A stretch of DNA of 11,426 bases from DASZZY01 sp036260395 (GTDB taxonomy: Bacteria; Actinomycetota; UBA4738; CALAEC01): assembly GCA_036260395.1 (NCBI GenBank), contig DASZZY010000080.1, positions 1-11,426 on the forward strand, in the 5' to 3' direction. Both the position numbers and the translations under genes were made by a program. Positions 1 to 6,310 of this stretch are shown piece by piece (within the stretch, counting starts at the first letter, position 1; every line of letters starts with the position of its first letter). Under the pieces are notes generated by a model that saw only the letters and a list, made by a program, of their open reading frames with translations, ran no database searches and was not told the DNA's origin.

Positions 1-30
1 GCGGTGCAGGCCCGGGGAGAGTCGGCGTGA
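1..30 (+). CDS. 3' end of an unidentified upstream gene
   Basis: One plus-strand frame is open from the window edge and closes with TGA at 28-30, giving a C-terminal tail AVQARGESA. This stop overlaps the GTG start of the next gene by four bases (GTGA), the same coupling used at other junctions in this window, so a real upstream operon member is likely. In many actinobacteria the gene before qcrC is ctaE (cytochrome c oxidase subunit III), but nine residues are too few to identify it and the tail does not clearly look like CtaE. Confidence 0.4.
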   Translation, partial: AVQARGESA

Positions 31-866
31 GGCTCGCCGAGCGCCGGGCGGCCGGCGCGGCCCTGGTGGCCGGGCTGACGGCGGCGGCGTTCGCCGCGTT
101 CGCTTCCGGCGGCGTCCCCGGCGGGGCGTCCGCCGCCCAGCCCGCGCCCGGCCCGACACCCACGGTGCCCGGCCGGGTGGAGGGGGCGCGCTTCGTGTAC
201 CTGCGCGACTGCGCGTGGTGCCACGGCGACCGGGGCGAGGGCTCGTTCTACGGGCCAGCCTTGCGGGGCGTCGGCGCGGCGTCCGTGGACTTCATGCTGG
301 CGACGGGGCGGATGCCGATCGCCGACCCCGTGGAGTACCCCGAGGCGCAGATCGCCCGGGCCCCGCCGGCGTATGGCCCCGAGCTGATCGGCGAGCTCGT
401 CGAGTACGTGGACTCGTTCGGGCCGCCCGGCCCGGAGATCCCCACGGTCGACGTCGGATCGGCCAGCCTGAGCCGGGGGGAGGACCTGTACCAGGACAAC
501 TGCGCGGCGTGTCACTCGACGACCGGCACCGGCGGCGCGCTGACCTCCGGCCTGGTGGCCCCGGAGCTCGAGGGGCTGACGGCCACCCAGATCGCGGAGG
601 CGATCCGCATCGGCGGGTCCGGCCTGCGGACGGGGAACATGCCCCAGTTCGGGCCGGAGGCCCTGAGCGACGAGGAACTGGCCGCCGTGGTGCGGTACGT
701 GCTGTACCTCCAGGATCCGAACGACCGCGGCGGGGCGCCCCTGGAGCGCCTCGGCCCGGTGGCCGAGGGGTTCGTCGCGCTGGCGGGGGGCCTGCTGCTC
801 CTCCTGGTGATCGTCCGATGGATCGGGCGGCCGGCACCGACCCCCGACGAGGAGGGCCATGGCTGA
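27..866 (+). CDS. qcrC: di-haem cytochrome c subunit of the bc1 complex (QcrC)
   Basis: This 279-residue protein carries electrons from the Rieske centre toward the terminal oxidase in the actinobacterial cytochrome bc1 complex. An N-terminal hydrophobic segment (about 9-30) exports the protein. Two class I cytochrome c domains follow, each with a CXXCH haem site (CAWCH at 62-66, CAACH at 159-163) and a likely distal Met ligand (Met96 in GRMPI, Met205 in GNMPQF). A C-terminal helix (about 246-264) anchors it in the membrane. Two haems plus a membrane anchor are the known actinobacterial solution for a cell without soluble cytochrome c, where complex III contacts cytochrome aa3 directly. The GTG start at 27 has GGGGAGA at 14-20 six bases upstream. 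The stop overlaps the qcrA start by eight bases. Confidence 0.95.
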   Translation: MRLAERRAAGAALVAGLTAAAFAAFASGGVPGGASAAQPAPGPTPTVPGRVEGARFVYLRDCAWCHGDRGEGSFYGPALRGVGAASVDFMLATGRMPIADPVEYPEAQIARAPPAYGPELIGELVEYVDSFGPPGPEIPTVDVGSASLSRGEDLYQDNCAACHSTTGTGGALTSGLVAPELEGLTATQIAEAIRIGGSGLRTGNMPQFGPEALSDEELAAVVRYVLYLQDPNDRGGAPLERLGPVAEGFVALAGGLLLLLVIVRWIGRPAPTPDEEGHG

Positions 867-1710
867 CGACGGCCGGGCCCCGCGCCGCATCCTGTGGGCC
901 TTCGTCGTGTCGGCGGCGGCGTCGATCGGGCTCACCGTCGTCTACGCCCTGGGCGGGCAGCCGCAGGTCGAGGGGGCGCTGATCGGCCTGTCGCTCGGTG
1001 GCCTGGCCGTGGGGCTGGTCCTGTGGGGCAAGCACCTGCTGCCGCACGGGCCCTATGTCGAGGAGCGGGAGCCGCTGGGCTCGACGGCGGCCGAGCGCGG
1101 GGCCGTGGCCGCCGACGTGCGCCGAGGAGGGGCGCTGACGCGCAGGCGGCTGCTGCGGGCTGGGCTCGGCGGGGCGCTCGCGGCGCTCGCGGCCGCGCTC
1201 GTCCTCCCGATCCGCTCGCTCGGCCCGCGGCCCGGGCGGACGCTGTTCCGGACGGCGTGGGTTCCCGGGGCGCGGTTGGTCACGCCGGACGGGATCCCCG
1301 TCAGCGTCGCGGCCCTCGCGGAGGGCGGGGTCCTCACGGTGTTCCCCGAAGGCCACACCGACGCGGCCGACGCCCAGGCCGTGCTGGTCCGCGTCGACCC
1401 CACGATCGTCCGCCTGCCCCCCGGGCGTGAGGACTGGGCGCCGCAGGGCTACGTGGCGTACTCGAAGATCTGCACGCACGCGGGGTGCCCGGTCGGCCTC
1501 TACGAGCCGCAGGCCCGGCAGCTGTTCTGCCCGTGCCACCAGTCGGTGTTCGACGTGTCCCAGGGTGCCGCGCCGGTGGCCGGCCCGGCCACCCGGGCGC
1601 TGCCTCAGCTCCCGCTGGAGGTCGGGGCCGACGGCTTCCTGCGGGCCCGGGGCGACTTCCCCGAGCCGGTGGGGCCGGCGTTCTGGGAGCTGCCCGAGGA
1701 GACGCCGTGA
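859..1710 (+). CDS. qcrA: Rieske iron-sulfur subunit of the bc1 complex (QcrA)
   Basis: This 283-residue subunit holds the [2Fe-2S] cluster that takes an electron from quinol at the Qo site and passes it to QcrC. Both Rieske boxes are intact: CTHAGC at 205-210 (Cys205 and His207 as ligands) and CPCHQS at 224-229 (Cys224 and His227), with Cys210 and Cys226 placed for the structural disulfide. Three hydrophobic helices (about 11-31, 38-57, 99-118) precede the cluster domain; this three-helix form is typical of actinobacteria. The third is preceded by TRRRLL at 94-99, a twin-arginine-like motif. In Streptomyces the third Rieske helix is known to be inserted by Tat after Sec handles the first two, and the same is inferred here. 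The ATG at 859 has GAGGAG at 848-853 and overlaps the qcrC stop. Confidence 0.95.
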   Translation: MADDGRAPRRILWAFVVSAAASIGLTVVYALGGQPQVEGALIGLSLGGLAVGLVLWGKHLLPHGPYVEEREPLGSTAAERGAVAADVRRGGALTRRRLLRAGLGGALAALAAALVLPIRSLGPRPGRTLFRTAWVPGARLVTPDGIPVSVAALAEGGVLTVFPEGHTDAADAQAVLVRVDPTIVRLPPGREDWAPQGYVAYSKICTHAGCPVGLYEPQARQLFCPCHQSVFDVSQGAAPVAGPATRALPQLPLEVGADGFLRARGDFPEPVGPAFWELPEETP

Positions 1711-3083
1711 TCGGCCGGCTGGCGAGGTGGTTCGACGACCGGCTCCGGGCGTCGGACTTCGCCCACCGGGCGCTCAACAAGGTCTTCCCGGACGACTGGT
1801 CGTTCATGCTCGGGGAGATCGCGCTGTACTCCTTCGTGGTGCTGGTCCTGACCGGCACGTTCCTGACGTTCTTCTTCGTCCCCAGCGCCGGGGAGATCGT
1901 CTACCGGGGTGCGTACGAGCCGCTACGTGGCGTCGAGGTCTCCGAGGCCTACGCCTCGGTCCTCGAGCTGTCGTTCAGCGTGCGGGCCGGGCTGGTGATG
2001 CGGCAGACCCACCACTGGGCGGCGCTGGTCTTCATCGGCGCGATCGTCGTCCACCTCTGCCGGGTCTTCTTCACCGGCGCCTTCCGCCGCCCGCGCGAGG
2101 TGAACTGGATGATCGGGCTGACGCTGCTGCTGCTGGCGCTGTTCAACGGGTTCACGGGCTACTCGCTGCCGGACGACCTCCTGTCCGGGACCGGCCTGCG
2201 GATCGCCTACTCGGTGGCGCTCTCGATCCCGTTCGTCGGCACCTGGCTGGCGTTCCTGGTGTTCGGCGGCGAGTTCCCGACCCACGCCACGATCCCGCGG
2301 CTGTTCGTGGCCCACGTGTTCATCGTGCCGCTCGTCCTGTTCGCCCTGGTGTCGATCCACCTGGCGTTGATCTGGCACCAGAAGCACACCCAGCACGCGG
2401 GCCCCGGTCGCACCGAGACCAACGTCGTGGGCTCGACGCTGTGGCCGACGTACGCCGCGAAGTCGGTCGGGCTGTTCTTCGCCATCGCCGCGGTGCTCGG
2501 GGCCATGGGCGGGCTCCTCCAGATCAACCCGGTGTGGCTCTACGGCCCGTTCGACGCCGCGGCCGTGACGTCCCCGGCCCAGCCCGACTGGTACCTCGGC
2601 TGGCTGGAGGGGGCGCTCCGGCTCTTCCCGCCGTGGGAGCTCCGGGTCGCGGGCCATACCGTCGCCAACCCGTTCTTCCCCGGCGTCCTGCTCCCGGGGG
2701 TGACGTTCCTGCTGCTCTACGCCTGGCCGTTCCTGGAGGCCCGGGCAACCGGGGACCGGTCGCCGCACCACCTCCTCGATCGGCCCCGCGACCATCCGCT
2801 CCGGACGGCGATCGGGGCGGCGGGGCTGACGTTCTACGGGCTGCTGTTCCTGGCGGCCAGCAACGACGTGGTCGCCAAGACGTTCGCGGTGCCGGTCGCC
2901 GCCGTCACGGTGGCGTTCCAGGTCCTGGTGCTGGTCCTGCCGATGCTCGTCGGCGTCGTCACGTTCCGGCTGATGCGCCGCCTCCGCGACAGCGGCGCCC
3001 CCGACCTGCTCCAGGTGCCGTTCCGCACCCCGGTGGGGGCCGCGCCGCCGGAGGGGTCGGCGGCCCGTTCCGGGGCGGAATGA
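1707..3083 (+). CDS. qcrB: cytochrome b subunit of the bc1 complex (QcrB)
   Basis: This 458-residue integral membrane protein carries the two b haems and forms the Qo and Qi sites for quinol oxidation and quinone reduction. Likely haem ligands are His102 and His116 in helix B and His203 and His218 in helix D. The Qo motif is PDWY at 293-296, the variant of PEWY seen in Gram-positive cytochrome b. The N-terminus (WSFMLGEIALYSF, 31-43) and LPDDL (154-158) are typical of the actinobacterial family. I start it at GTG 1707, which overlaps the qcrA stop (GTGA) and has GAGGA at 1696-1700 six bases upstream; the frame is open further upstream but that part only shadows qcrA. It lacks the long C-terminal extension of Streptomyces and Mycobacterium QcrB, which are roughly 540 residues. 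Confidence 0.95.
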   Translation: MIGRLARWFDDRLRASDFAHRALNKVFPDDWSFMLGEIALYSFVVLVLTGTFLTFFFVPSAGEIVYRGAYEPLRGVEVSEAYASVLELSFSVRAGLVMRQTHHWAALVFIGAIVVHLCRVFFTGAFRRPREVNWMIGLTLLLLALFNGFTGYSLPDDLLSGTGLRIAYSVALSIPFVGTWLAFLVFGGEFPTHATIPRLFVAHVFIVPLVLFALVSIHLALIWHQKHTQHAGPGRTETNVVGSTLWPTYAAKSVGLFFAIAAVLGAMGGLLQINPVWLYGPFDAAAVTSPAQPDWYLGWLEGALRLFPPWELRVAGHTVANPFFPGVLLPGVTFLLLYAWPFLEARATGDRSPHHLLDRPRDHPLRTAIGAAGLTFYGLLFLAASNDVVAKTFAVPVAAVTVAFQVLVLVLPMLVGVVTFRLMRRLRDSGAPDLLQVPFRTPVGAAPPEGSAARSGAE

Positions 3084-3382
3084 GCGTGGCCGAGGTCGTG
3101 GTTGGCAGGGCGCCAGACGGCTCCTGGGAGTGGCGGTACCGCGCCCCCGGGGCGGCCGACATCGTCGCCAACCGGGTGTTCAGGACGAAGGAGGCCGCCG
3201 TGGCCTCCGCCCGCCTGGCCTACCCGGGCGTCCAGGTCCGCTCCGAGCGGGCGGCGCTGGCCGCGGGACGGGGGAGGTGGCTCGTCGCCGTGGCGGCCGC
3301 CACCGCGGTCGCCGTGGCGTTCCGCAGGCGGCGCACGCACGTCCGGGTGAGGCCCGTGGGAGCGGGCCCTCAGGCGGGCTGA
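3080..3382 (+). CDS. small one-helix membrane protein coupled to qcrB
   Basis: This 100-residue protein is of unknown function. Its ATG at 3080 overlaps the qcrB stop (ATGA), so it is probably translated with the bc1 genes. Residues 1-60 form a soluble domain with the pattern G-S-W-E-W-R-Y-R followed by IVANRVFRTKEAAVASA. This resembles the small DUF1508/YegP-like fold (a strand with Trp, then an Asn or Asp turn, then a residue-rich helix), but the match is by eye and weak. Residues 67-80 are one hydrophobic helix, and the tail is Arg-rich (FRRRR at 81-85), so the tail probably faces the cytoplasm. It could be an accessory complex III subunit or just a passenger of the operon. Its last 13 bases overlap the convergent zinc-ribbon gene. 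The ribosome binding site is weak (GGGGCGG at 3072-3078), consistent with translational coupling. Confidence 0.7.
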   Translation: MSVAEVVVGRAPDGSWEWRYRAPGAADIVANRVFRTKEAAVASARLAYPGVQVRSERAALAAGRGRWLVAVAAATAVAVAFRRRRTHVRVRPVGAGPQAG

Positions 3383-3384
3383 GG
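3368..3384. terminator. inverted repeat at convergent gene ends
   Basis: CCTCA at 3368-3372 pairs with TGAGG at 3380-3384 across a seven-base loop. The right arm contains the TGA stop of the plus-strand 100-residue gene, and the left arm contains, in reverse, the TGA stop of the minus-strand zinc-ribbon gene. A symmetric hairpin between convergent genes can work in both directions, but the stem is only five pairs and no T-tract follows on either strand. A terminator role is therefore tentative. Confidence 0.3.
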
Positions 3385-3555
3385 CGAGGCGGGCGTCTCG
3401 GACGCGGCTGCGGCAGGCTCCGCCGGCCGCCGGATCGCGCGCTGCACGCTGCCGTCCTGGATCCATCGCGAGCCGCAGCGGGCGCAGAACGCTCTGCGAT
3501 CGGGGCTGACGACGACGACGATCCGGACCGACTCACATACCGGGCACCGAGACAC
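3370..3555 (-). CDS. 61-residue zinc-ribbon protein
   Basis: A small minus-strand gene starts at GTG 3555 and stops with TGA at 3372-3370. The start is fixed by an excellent ribosome binding site, AAGGAG (complement of 3562-3567), six bases upstream. The N-terminal half has two paired-cysteine knuckles, CPVC at 4-7 and CARC at 24-27, 16 residues apart, followed by GSRW; this is the layout of a zinc ribbon. Between the knuckles lies a strand-like RIVVVVSPDRR. The C-terminal 20 residues are Ala/Pro/Glu-rich and probably disordered. Small zinc ribbons bind nucleic acid or protein partners, and I cannot say which here. The gene is convergent with the bc1 operon and overlaps its last gene by 13 bases; it is divergent from the glycine-rich gene at 3699. 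Confidence 0.75.
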   Translation of the reverse strand: MSRCPVCESVRIVVVVSPDRRAFCARCGSRWIQDGSVQRAIRRPAEPAAAASETPASPQPA

Positions 3556-3570
3556 CGCTTGCTCCTTTCT

Positions 3571-3603
3571 GGGGGCCCGGCTCCCGCGGGGCCGGCGGCC
3601 CCC
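3571..3603. repeat. strong GC hairpin in leader of the zinc-ribbon gene
   Basis: GGGGGCC at 3571-3577 pairs with GGCCCCC at 3597-3603, a seven-pair all-GC stem. The 19-base loop contains the perfect palindrome CCCGCGGG (3583-3590) and can extend the pairing (CGG/CCG). On the minus strand the hairpin ends directly before the AGAAAGGAG that contains the ribosome binding site of the zinc-ribbon gene, so it may act as a leader structure affecting translation or mRNA stability. No U-tract follows, so it is not a classic terminator on that strand. Confidence 0.4.
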
Positions 3604-3650
3604 GGGCCGTGCTGGCGGCCGCTGTTTACCCCCCGTCCGGTTCGCGAAAC

Positions 3651-3676
3651 GTTTGCGGTATGTCCCGGGCGGGCAT
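3651..3676 (+). promoter_or_regulatory. possible stress-sigma (SigB/SigF-type) promoter
   Basis: GTTT (3651-3654), a 16-base spacer and GGGCAT (3671-3676) match the GTTT-N15 to N17-GGGTAT pattern known for actinobacterial SigF/SigB promoters, with one mismatch in the -10 part. Transcription would begin near 3683, just before the GAGGT ribosome binding site (3686-3690) of the gene at 3699, leaving a very short leader. The AAACGTTT palindrome (3647-3654) overlaps the -35 part. Chance matches occur in GC-rich DNA, so this is a weak call. Confidence 0.3.
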
Positions 3677-3698
3677 CCTGCCATCGAGGTCCCTCCGC

Positions 3699-4025
3699 AT
3701 GACTGAACGTCACACGACCGAGGGCGTCGAGCGCCCCCTGCCGCCGCCGGGCCGTCGGGCCCGGCCGCCGGGGACGCCCGTACAGCAGGCGGCCGTCGGT
3801 GCCGCGGGAGGCGCGGTCCTCGGTGCGGGGGTGGGCATGGCCTCCGCCGCGATCGCGACCGGGGGGTTCGAGGCGGTGGTCGTCTCGGTCGCCGCCGTCG
3901 GGGGGGCCATCGCCGGCGCCTCCGTGGGCGCGGCCCTGGGAGGGCTGGCCGCCCCCGGGATGGTGGAGGACGACCGCGCCGCGACGGGCGACCACGGGGC
4001 GGACGGAATAGGGGAGGAGCCATGA
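3699..4025 (+). CDS. glycine-rich (glycine-zipper-like) membrane protein
   Basis: I call this 108-residue protein from ATG 3699 because it has GAGGT at 3686-3690 eight bases upstream; the frame is open for 30 more codons upstream without a good ribosome binding site. The N-terminal 30 residues are polar and proline-rich (PLPPPGRR at 13-20). Two hydrophobic glycine-spaced segments follow, about 31-55 and 57-85, with repeats such as GAAGGAVLGAGVG (34-46) and AVGGAIAGASVGAALGG (66-82). The tail is acidic. Such glycine-zipper segments pack tightly in membranes and occur in small envelope and stress proteins; no specific function is recognised. Its stop overlaps the next gene by ATGA, so it is probably co-translated with the alpha/beta hydrolase. 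Confidence 0.65.
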   Translation: MTERHTTEGVERPLPPPGRRARPPGTPVQQAAVGAAGGAVLGAGVGMASAAIATGGFEAVVVSVAAVGGAIAGASVGAALGGLAAPGMVEDDRAATGDHGADGIGEEP

Positions 4026-4852
4026 CGTCGAAGCACGCGCCGATCGACGGCGTTCGCATGCGGTGGGAGGAGCGGGGGGCGGGGACGCCGGTGGTGCTGG
4101 TCCATGGCATCCCGACCTCGCCGGCCCTTTGGCGTCATGTCACCCCCCTGCTGTCGCAGGCCCGGACCCTGGCCTGGGAGATGGTCGGCTACGGCGACTC
4201 GATGCTCGAGGGGCACGGCCGCGACATCTCGGTGGCGCGCCAGGCCGAGTACCTCGCGGCGTGGCTGCGGGAGCTGGAGATCGGCCCGGCGATCCTGGTC
4301 GGCCACGACCTCGGCGGCGGCGTCGTCCAGATCGCCGCGGTCCGGGCCCCCGAGCGGTGCGCGGGGCTGGTCCTGGTCAACTCGATCTCGTACGACTCCT
4401 GGCCGATCGCGCCCGTCAAGGCGATCCGCGCGGCCGGCGCGTTCGTGGAGCGCCTGCCGCGGCAGGCCTTGCGGGGGATGCTGGCCCCGTTGTTCTTCCT
4501 GGGACACGACGACCCGGCCCGGCGCCGCGAGTCGTTCGAGCTCCACTGGAAGCCCTACCGGGCCGCCGGCCCCGCCGCGTTCGTCCGGCAGGTGCGCTCC
4601 CTCGATGTCCGCGACACGCTCGGGGTGGCGCCCCGGCTGAGCGGGCTCGACGTGCCGGCCCGGGTGGTCTGGGGCGTGGCCGACCGCTTCCAGCCCGTCC
4701 GCTACGGCGCGCGCCTGGCCCGGGATCTGGACGCGCCGCTCCGTCGGATCGAGGGCGCCCGCCACTTCGTCCCCGAGGACCATCCCGCCGAGGTGGCCGC
4801 CGCCGTCCAGGAGCTGCTCCGCGAGCAGGGGGTCCGGCGAGCCGCCGGGTGA
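4022..4852 (+). CDS. alpha/beta hydrolase with Asp nucleophile (epoxide hydrolase or haloalkane dehalogenase-like)
   Basis: This 276-residue cytoplasmic enzyme has the alpha/beta hydrolase fold. The oxyanion-loop motif HGIPTS is at 28-33. The nucleophile elbow GHDLGG is at 94-99 with Asp96 as nucleophile. The likely acid is Asp221 (in GVADRF) and the base is His248 (in GARHF). An Asp nucleophile separates it from esterases and points to the epoxide hydrolase, haloalkane dehalogenase and fluoroacetate dehalogenase group. HGIPTSPALWR resembles the haloalkane dehalogenase HGNPTS-LWR segment, but the halide-binding Trp that usually follows the nucleophile is Leu97 here, so dehalogenase activity is doubtful. 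Residues 121-195 form the lid. ATG 4022 overlaps the previous stop and has GGGGAGG at 4011-4017. The substrate is unknown. Confidence 0.85.
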   Translation: MTSKHAPIDGVRMRWEERGAGTPVVLVHGIPTSPALWRHVTPLLSQARTLAWEMVGYGDSMLEGHGRDISVARQAEYLAAWLRELEIGPAILVGHDLGGGVVQIAAVRAPERCAGLVLVNSISYDSWPIAPVKAIRAAGAFVERLPRQALRGMLAPLFFLGHDDPARRRESFELHWKPYRAAGPAAFVRQVRSLDVRDTLGVAPRLSGLDVPARVVWGVADRFQPVRYGARLARDLDAPLRRIEGARHFVPEDHPAEVAAAVQELLREQGVRRAAG

Positions 4853-4875
4853 CCCGGGAAGGACCGACCCGGCGC

Positions 4876-4888
4876 GGGGTCGAACCCC
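4876..4888 (+). repeat. small hairpin before the phosphoesterase start
   Basis: GGGGT (4876-4880) pairs with ACCCC (4884-4888) around a CGA loop, six bases before the ATG at 4895. It occupies the place where a ribosome binding site would be expected and none is seen. It could modulate initiation, or it may be chance in GC-rich sequence. Confidence 0.25.
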
Positions 4889-4894
4889 ACAGCG

Positions 4895-6304
4895 ATGCGG
4901 CGAACGCTCACCCTCCTCCTCGTGGCGGTCGCCGTGGCCGGTGGCGCGCCGGGGGTGGCCCAGCAGCCGGTCGCGGCGCCCGGTCCGTGCCAGCGGGCCG
5001 AGGAGCGCGTCCCGGGCGCGCCGCTCAACGTGGAGCTCGTCACCGTCAGTGACTCGTCCTTCACGGTGACGTGGCTGACGTGCGACGCCGAGGGGTCCCC
5101 GCTGCCGTCGGACACGACGGTTTCGTACGGGAGCTCGCCGAACCCGCTGTCGTGGACGACGGTGAGGCTCGAGGAGGAGGTCGCCTTCCACCACGCCGAG
5201 GTCGAGGGGCTCGAGGCGGGACGGACCTACTTCTACCAGGTGTCGTCGGACGGGCTGCCGGGCCGCTATGACCGCTATCACCCGGGGTCGTTCACGACGC
5301 TCACGCCGCCCCCCGGCCGGCTGCTGTTCTCCTTCGCCGTGCTCGCCGACGTCCACATCGGCGAGGACACCTCCGGGCTGGCGACCTCCACGCCGTTCCC
5401 GTTCCCGCCGGGCTACTCCGCCGAGGACTACGCGGAGGCGATGGCCACGGCCGCGGTCCAGGAGATCAACGCCCGGGGCATCGCGCTGACCGTCCTCTCC
5501 GCCGACAACACCTCGCACGCCAAGCTCCGTGAGGTCCTCGACGCGAAGGCCATCCTCGACGGGCTGGTGGGGCCATACCTCGTCGCCAGGGGGGCCCACG
5601 ACCGGCCCTCGGAGCCGGCCGCGGTGTGCCGGCCCGACGGCGACTGCTTCCGCGAGGTGTTCTTCCCGCGCCGTAAACCGGGGCACATCTTCTACGGAGA
5701 GCGGTTCGGCGGATACGACGTCATCGCCCTCGACTCGGTCGACCTGGCGACCGGCACCGGCGAGATCTCCGACCAGCAGCTCGCCTGGCTGGAGCAGCGG
5801 CTGGAGCGCGGGCGTGCCGACGGCCGGCCGGCGGTCATCTTCTTCCACCACCCGGTCTCCGAGTGGTCGACGACGCTGGCCATCCCACCGGCCGTCTTCG
5901 GCGTCAACCAGCAGGACGCCCAGGAGTTCCTCCGGACCATCGCCCCGTACGACGTGCGGCTGGTGATCAACGCCCACACCCACCGGAACTGGATCAGCTA
6001 CTCGCCGTGGACCGGGCGGATGCCGATCCTGGAGGTCGGGCCGTCGAAGGAGTACCCGGGCGGCTACTCGATGATCCGGGTGTACGAGGGCGGCTTCCTG
6101 CGGACCTTCCACCGCCTGGGGTGCGGGTTCTGCCGGCGGTGGATCGAGACCACGCGGTGGCAGTACCTCGGGCAGTACCCTCACTACACCACCGGGAGCC
6201 TCCGGGACCGGAACTTCGTCCACCGGTTCGATCGGCCGGATGTCCCCGGCGTGCCGAGCCTGCCCTTCAACCCCTGGCCCCCGGGCGCGCCCATGGAGGC
6301 ATGA
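4895..6304 (+). CDS. secreted metallophosphoesterase with N-terminal fibronectin-like domain
   Basis: This 469-residue protein has a Sec signal peptide (MRRTLTLLLVAVAVAGG, probable cleavage after about residue 22). A fibronectin III or purple-acid-phosphatase-type N-terminal domain (about 42-137) follows, then a calcineurin-like phosphoesterase domain (about 143-400). The metal-site motifs can be traced in order: DVH (152-154), ADNT (203-206), GAHD (233-236), HH (318-319) and AHTH (360-363). Compared with the family (GD, GNHD, GHTH), the metal-ligand Asn of GNHD is Ala234, and two glycines are alanines. Six cysteines occur in pairs (32/63, 245/251, 410/413), fitting disulfides in an exported protein. 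The start lacks a clear ribosome binding site, but the basic N-terminus of the signal peptide supports it. It lies 42 bases after the hydrolase and may share its transcript. Confidence 0.85.
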   Translation: MRRTLTLLLVAVAVAGGAPGVAQQPVAAPGPCQRAEERVPGAPLNVELVTVSDSSFTVTWLTCDAEGSPLPSDTTVSYGSSPNPLSWTTVRLEEEVAFHHAEVEGLEAGRTYFYQVSSDGLPGRYDRYHPGSFTTLTPPPGRLLFSFAVLADVHIGEDTSGLATSTPFPFPPGYSAEDYAEAMATAAVQEINARGIALTVLSADNTSHAKLREVLDAKAILDGLVGPYLVARGAHDRPSEPAAVCRPDGDCFREVFFPRRKPGHIFYGERFGGYDVIALDSVDLATGTGEISDQQLAWLEQRLERGRADGRPAVIFFHHPVSEWSTTLAIPPAVFGVNQQDAQEFLRTIAPYDVRLVINAHTHRNWISYSPWTGRMPILEVGPSKEYPGGYSMIRVYEGGFLRTFHRLGCGFCRRWIETTRWQYLGQYPHYTTGSLRDRNFVHRFDRPDVPGVPSLPFNPWPPGAPMEA

Positions 6305-6310
6305 GCGCGG

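Noticed and set aside
1427..3382. Long plus-strand frame (651 codons) running across qcrA and qcrB into the small gene
   Set aside because: Only its last 100 codons (from 3080) look like protein. The rest is Arg/Pro/Gly-rich shadow of qcrA and qcrB.
4871..4890. GGGGTCGAACCCC resembles a tRNA T-arm, suggesting a tRNA remnant or attachment site
   Set aside because: It lacks the GTTC of a true T-loop, and there is no acceptor, D-arm or anticodon arm nearby. No integrase or second copy is in the window.
3710..6223. Minus-strand open frame of 837 codons opposite the hydrolase and phosphoesterase
   Set aside because: It mirrors codons of well-supported plus-strand genes. Long antisense frames are expected where third positions are nearly all G or C, and no motif or ribosome binding site supports it.
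6305..6310. Bidirectional terminator between the convergent phosphoesterase and methyltransferase genes
   Set aside because: The gap is only six bases and I see no hairpin spanning the two stops.
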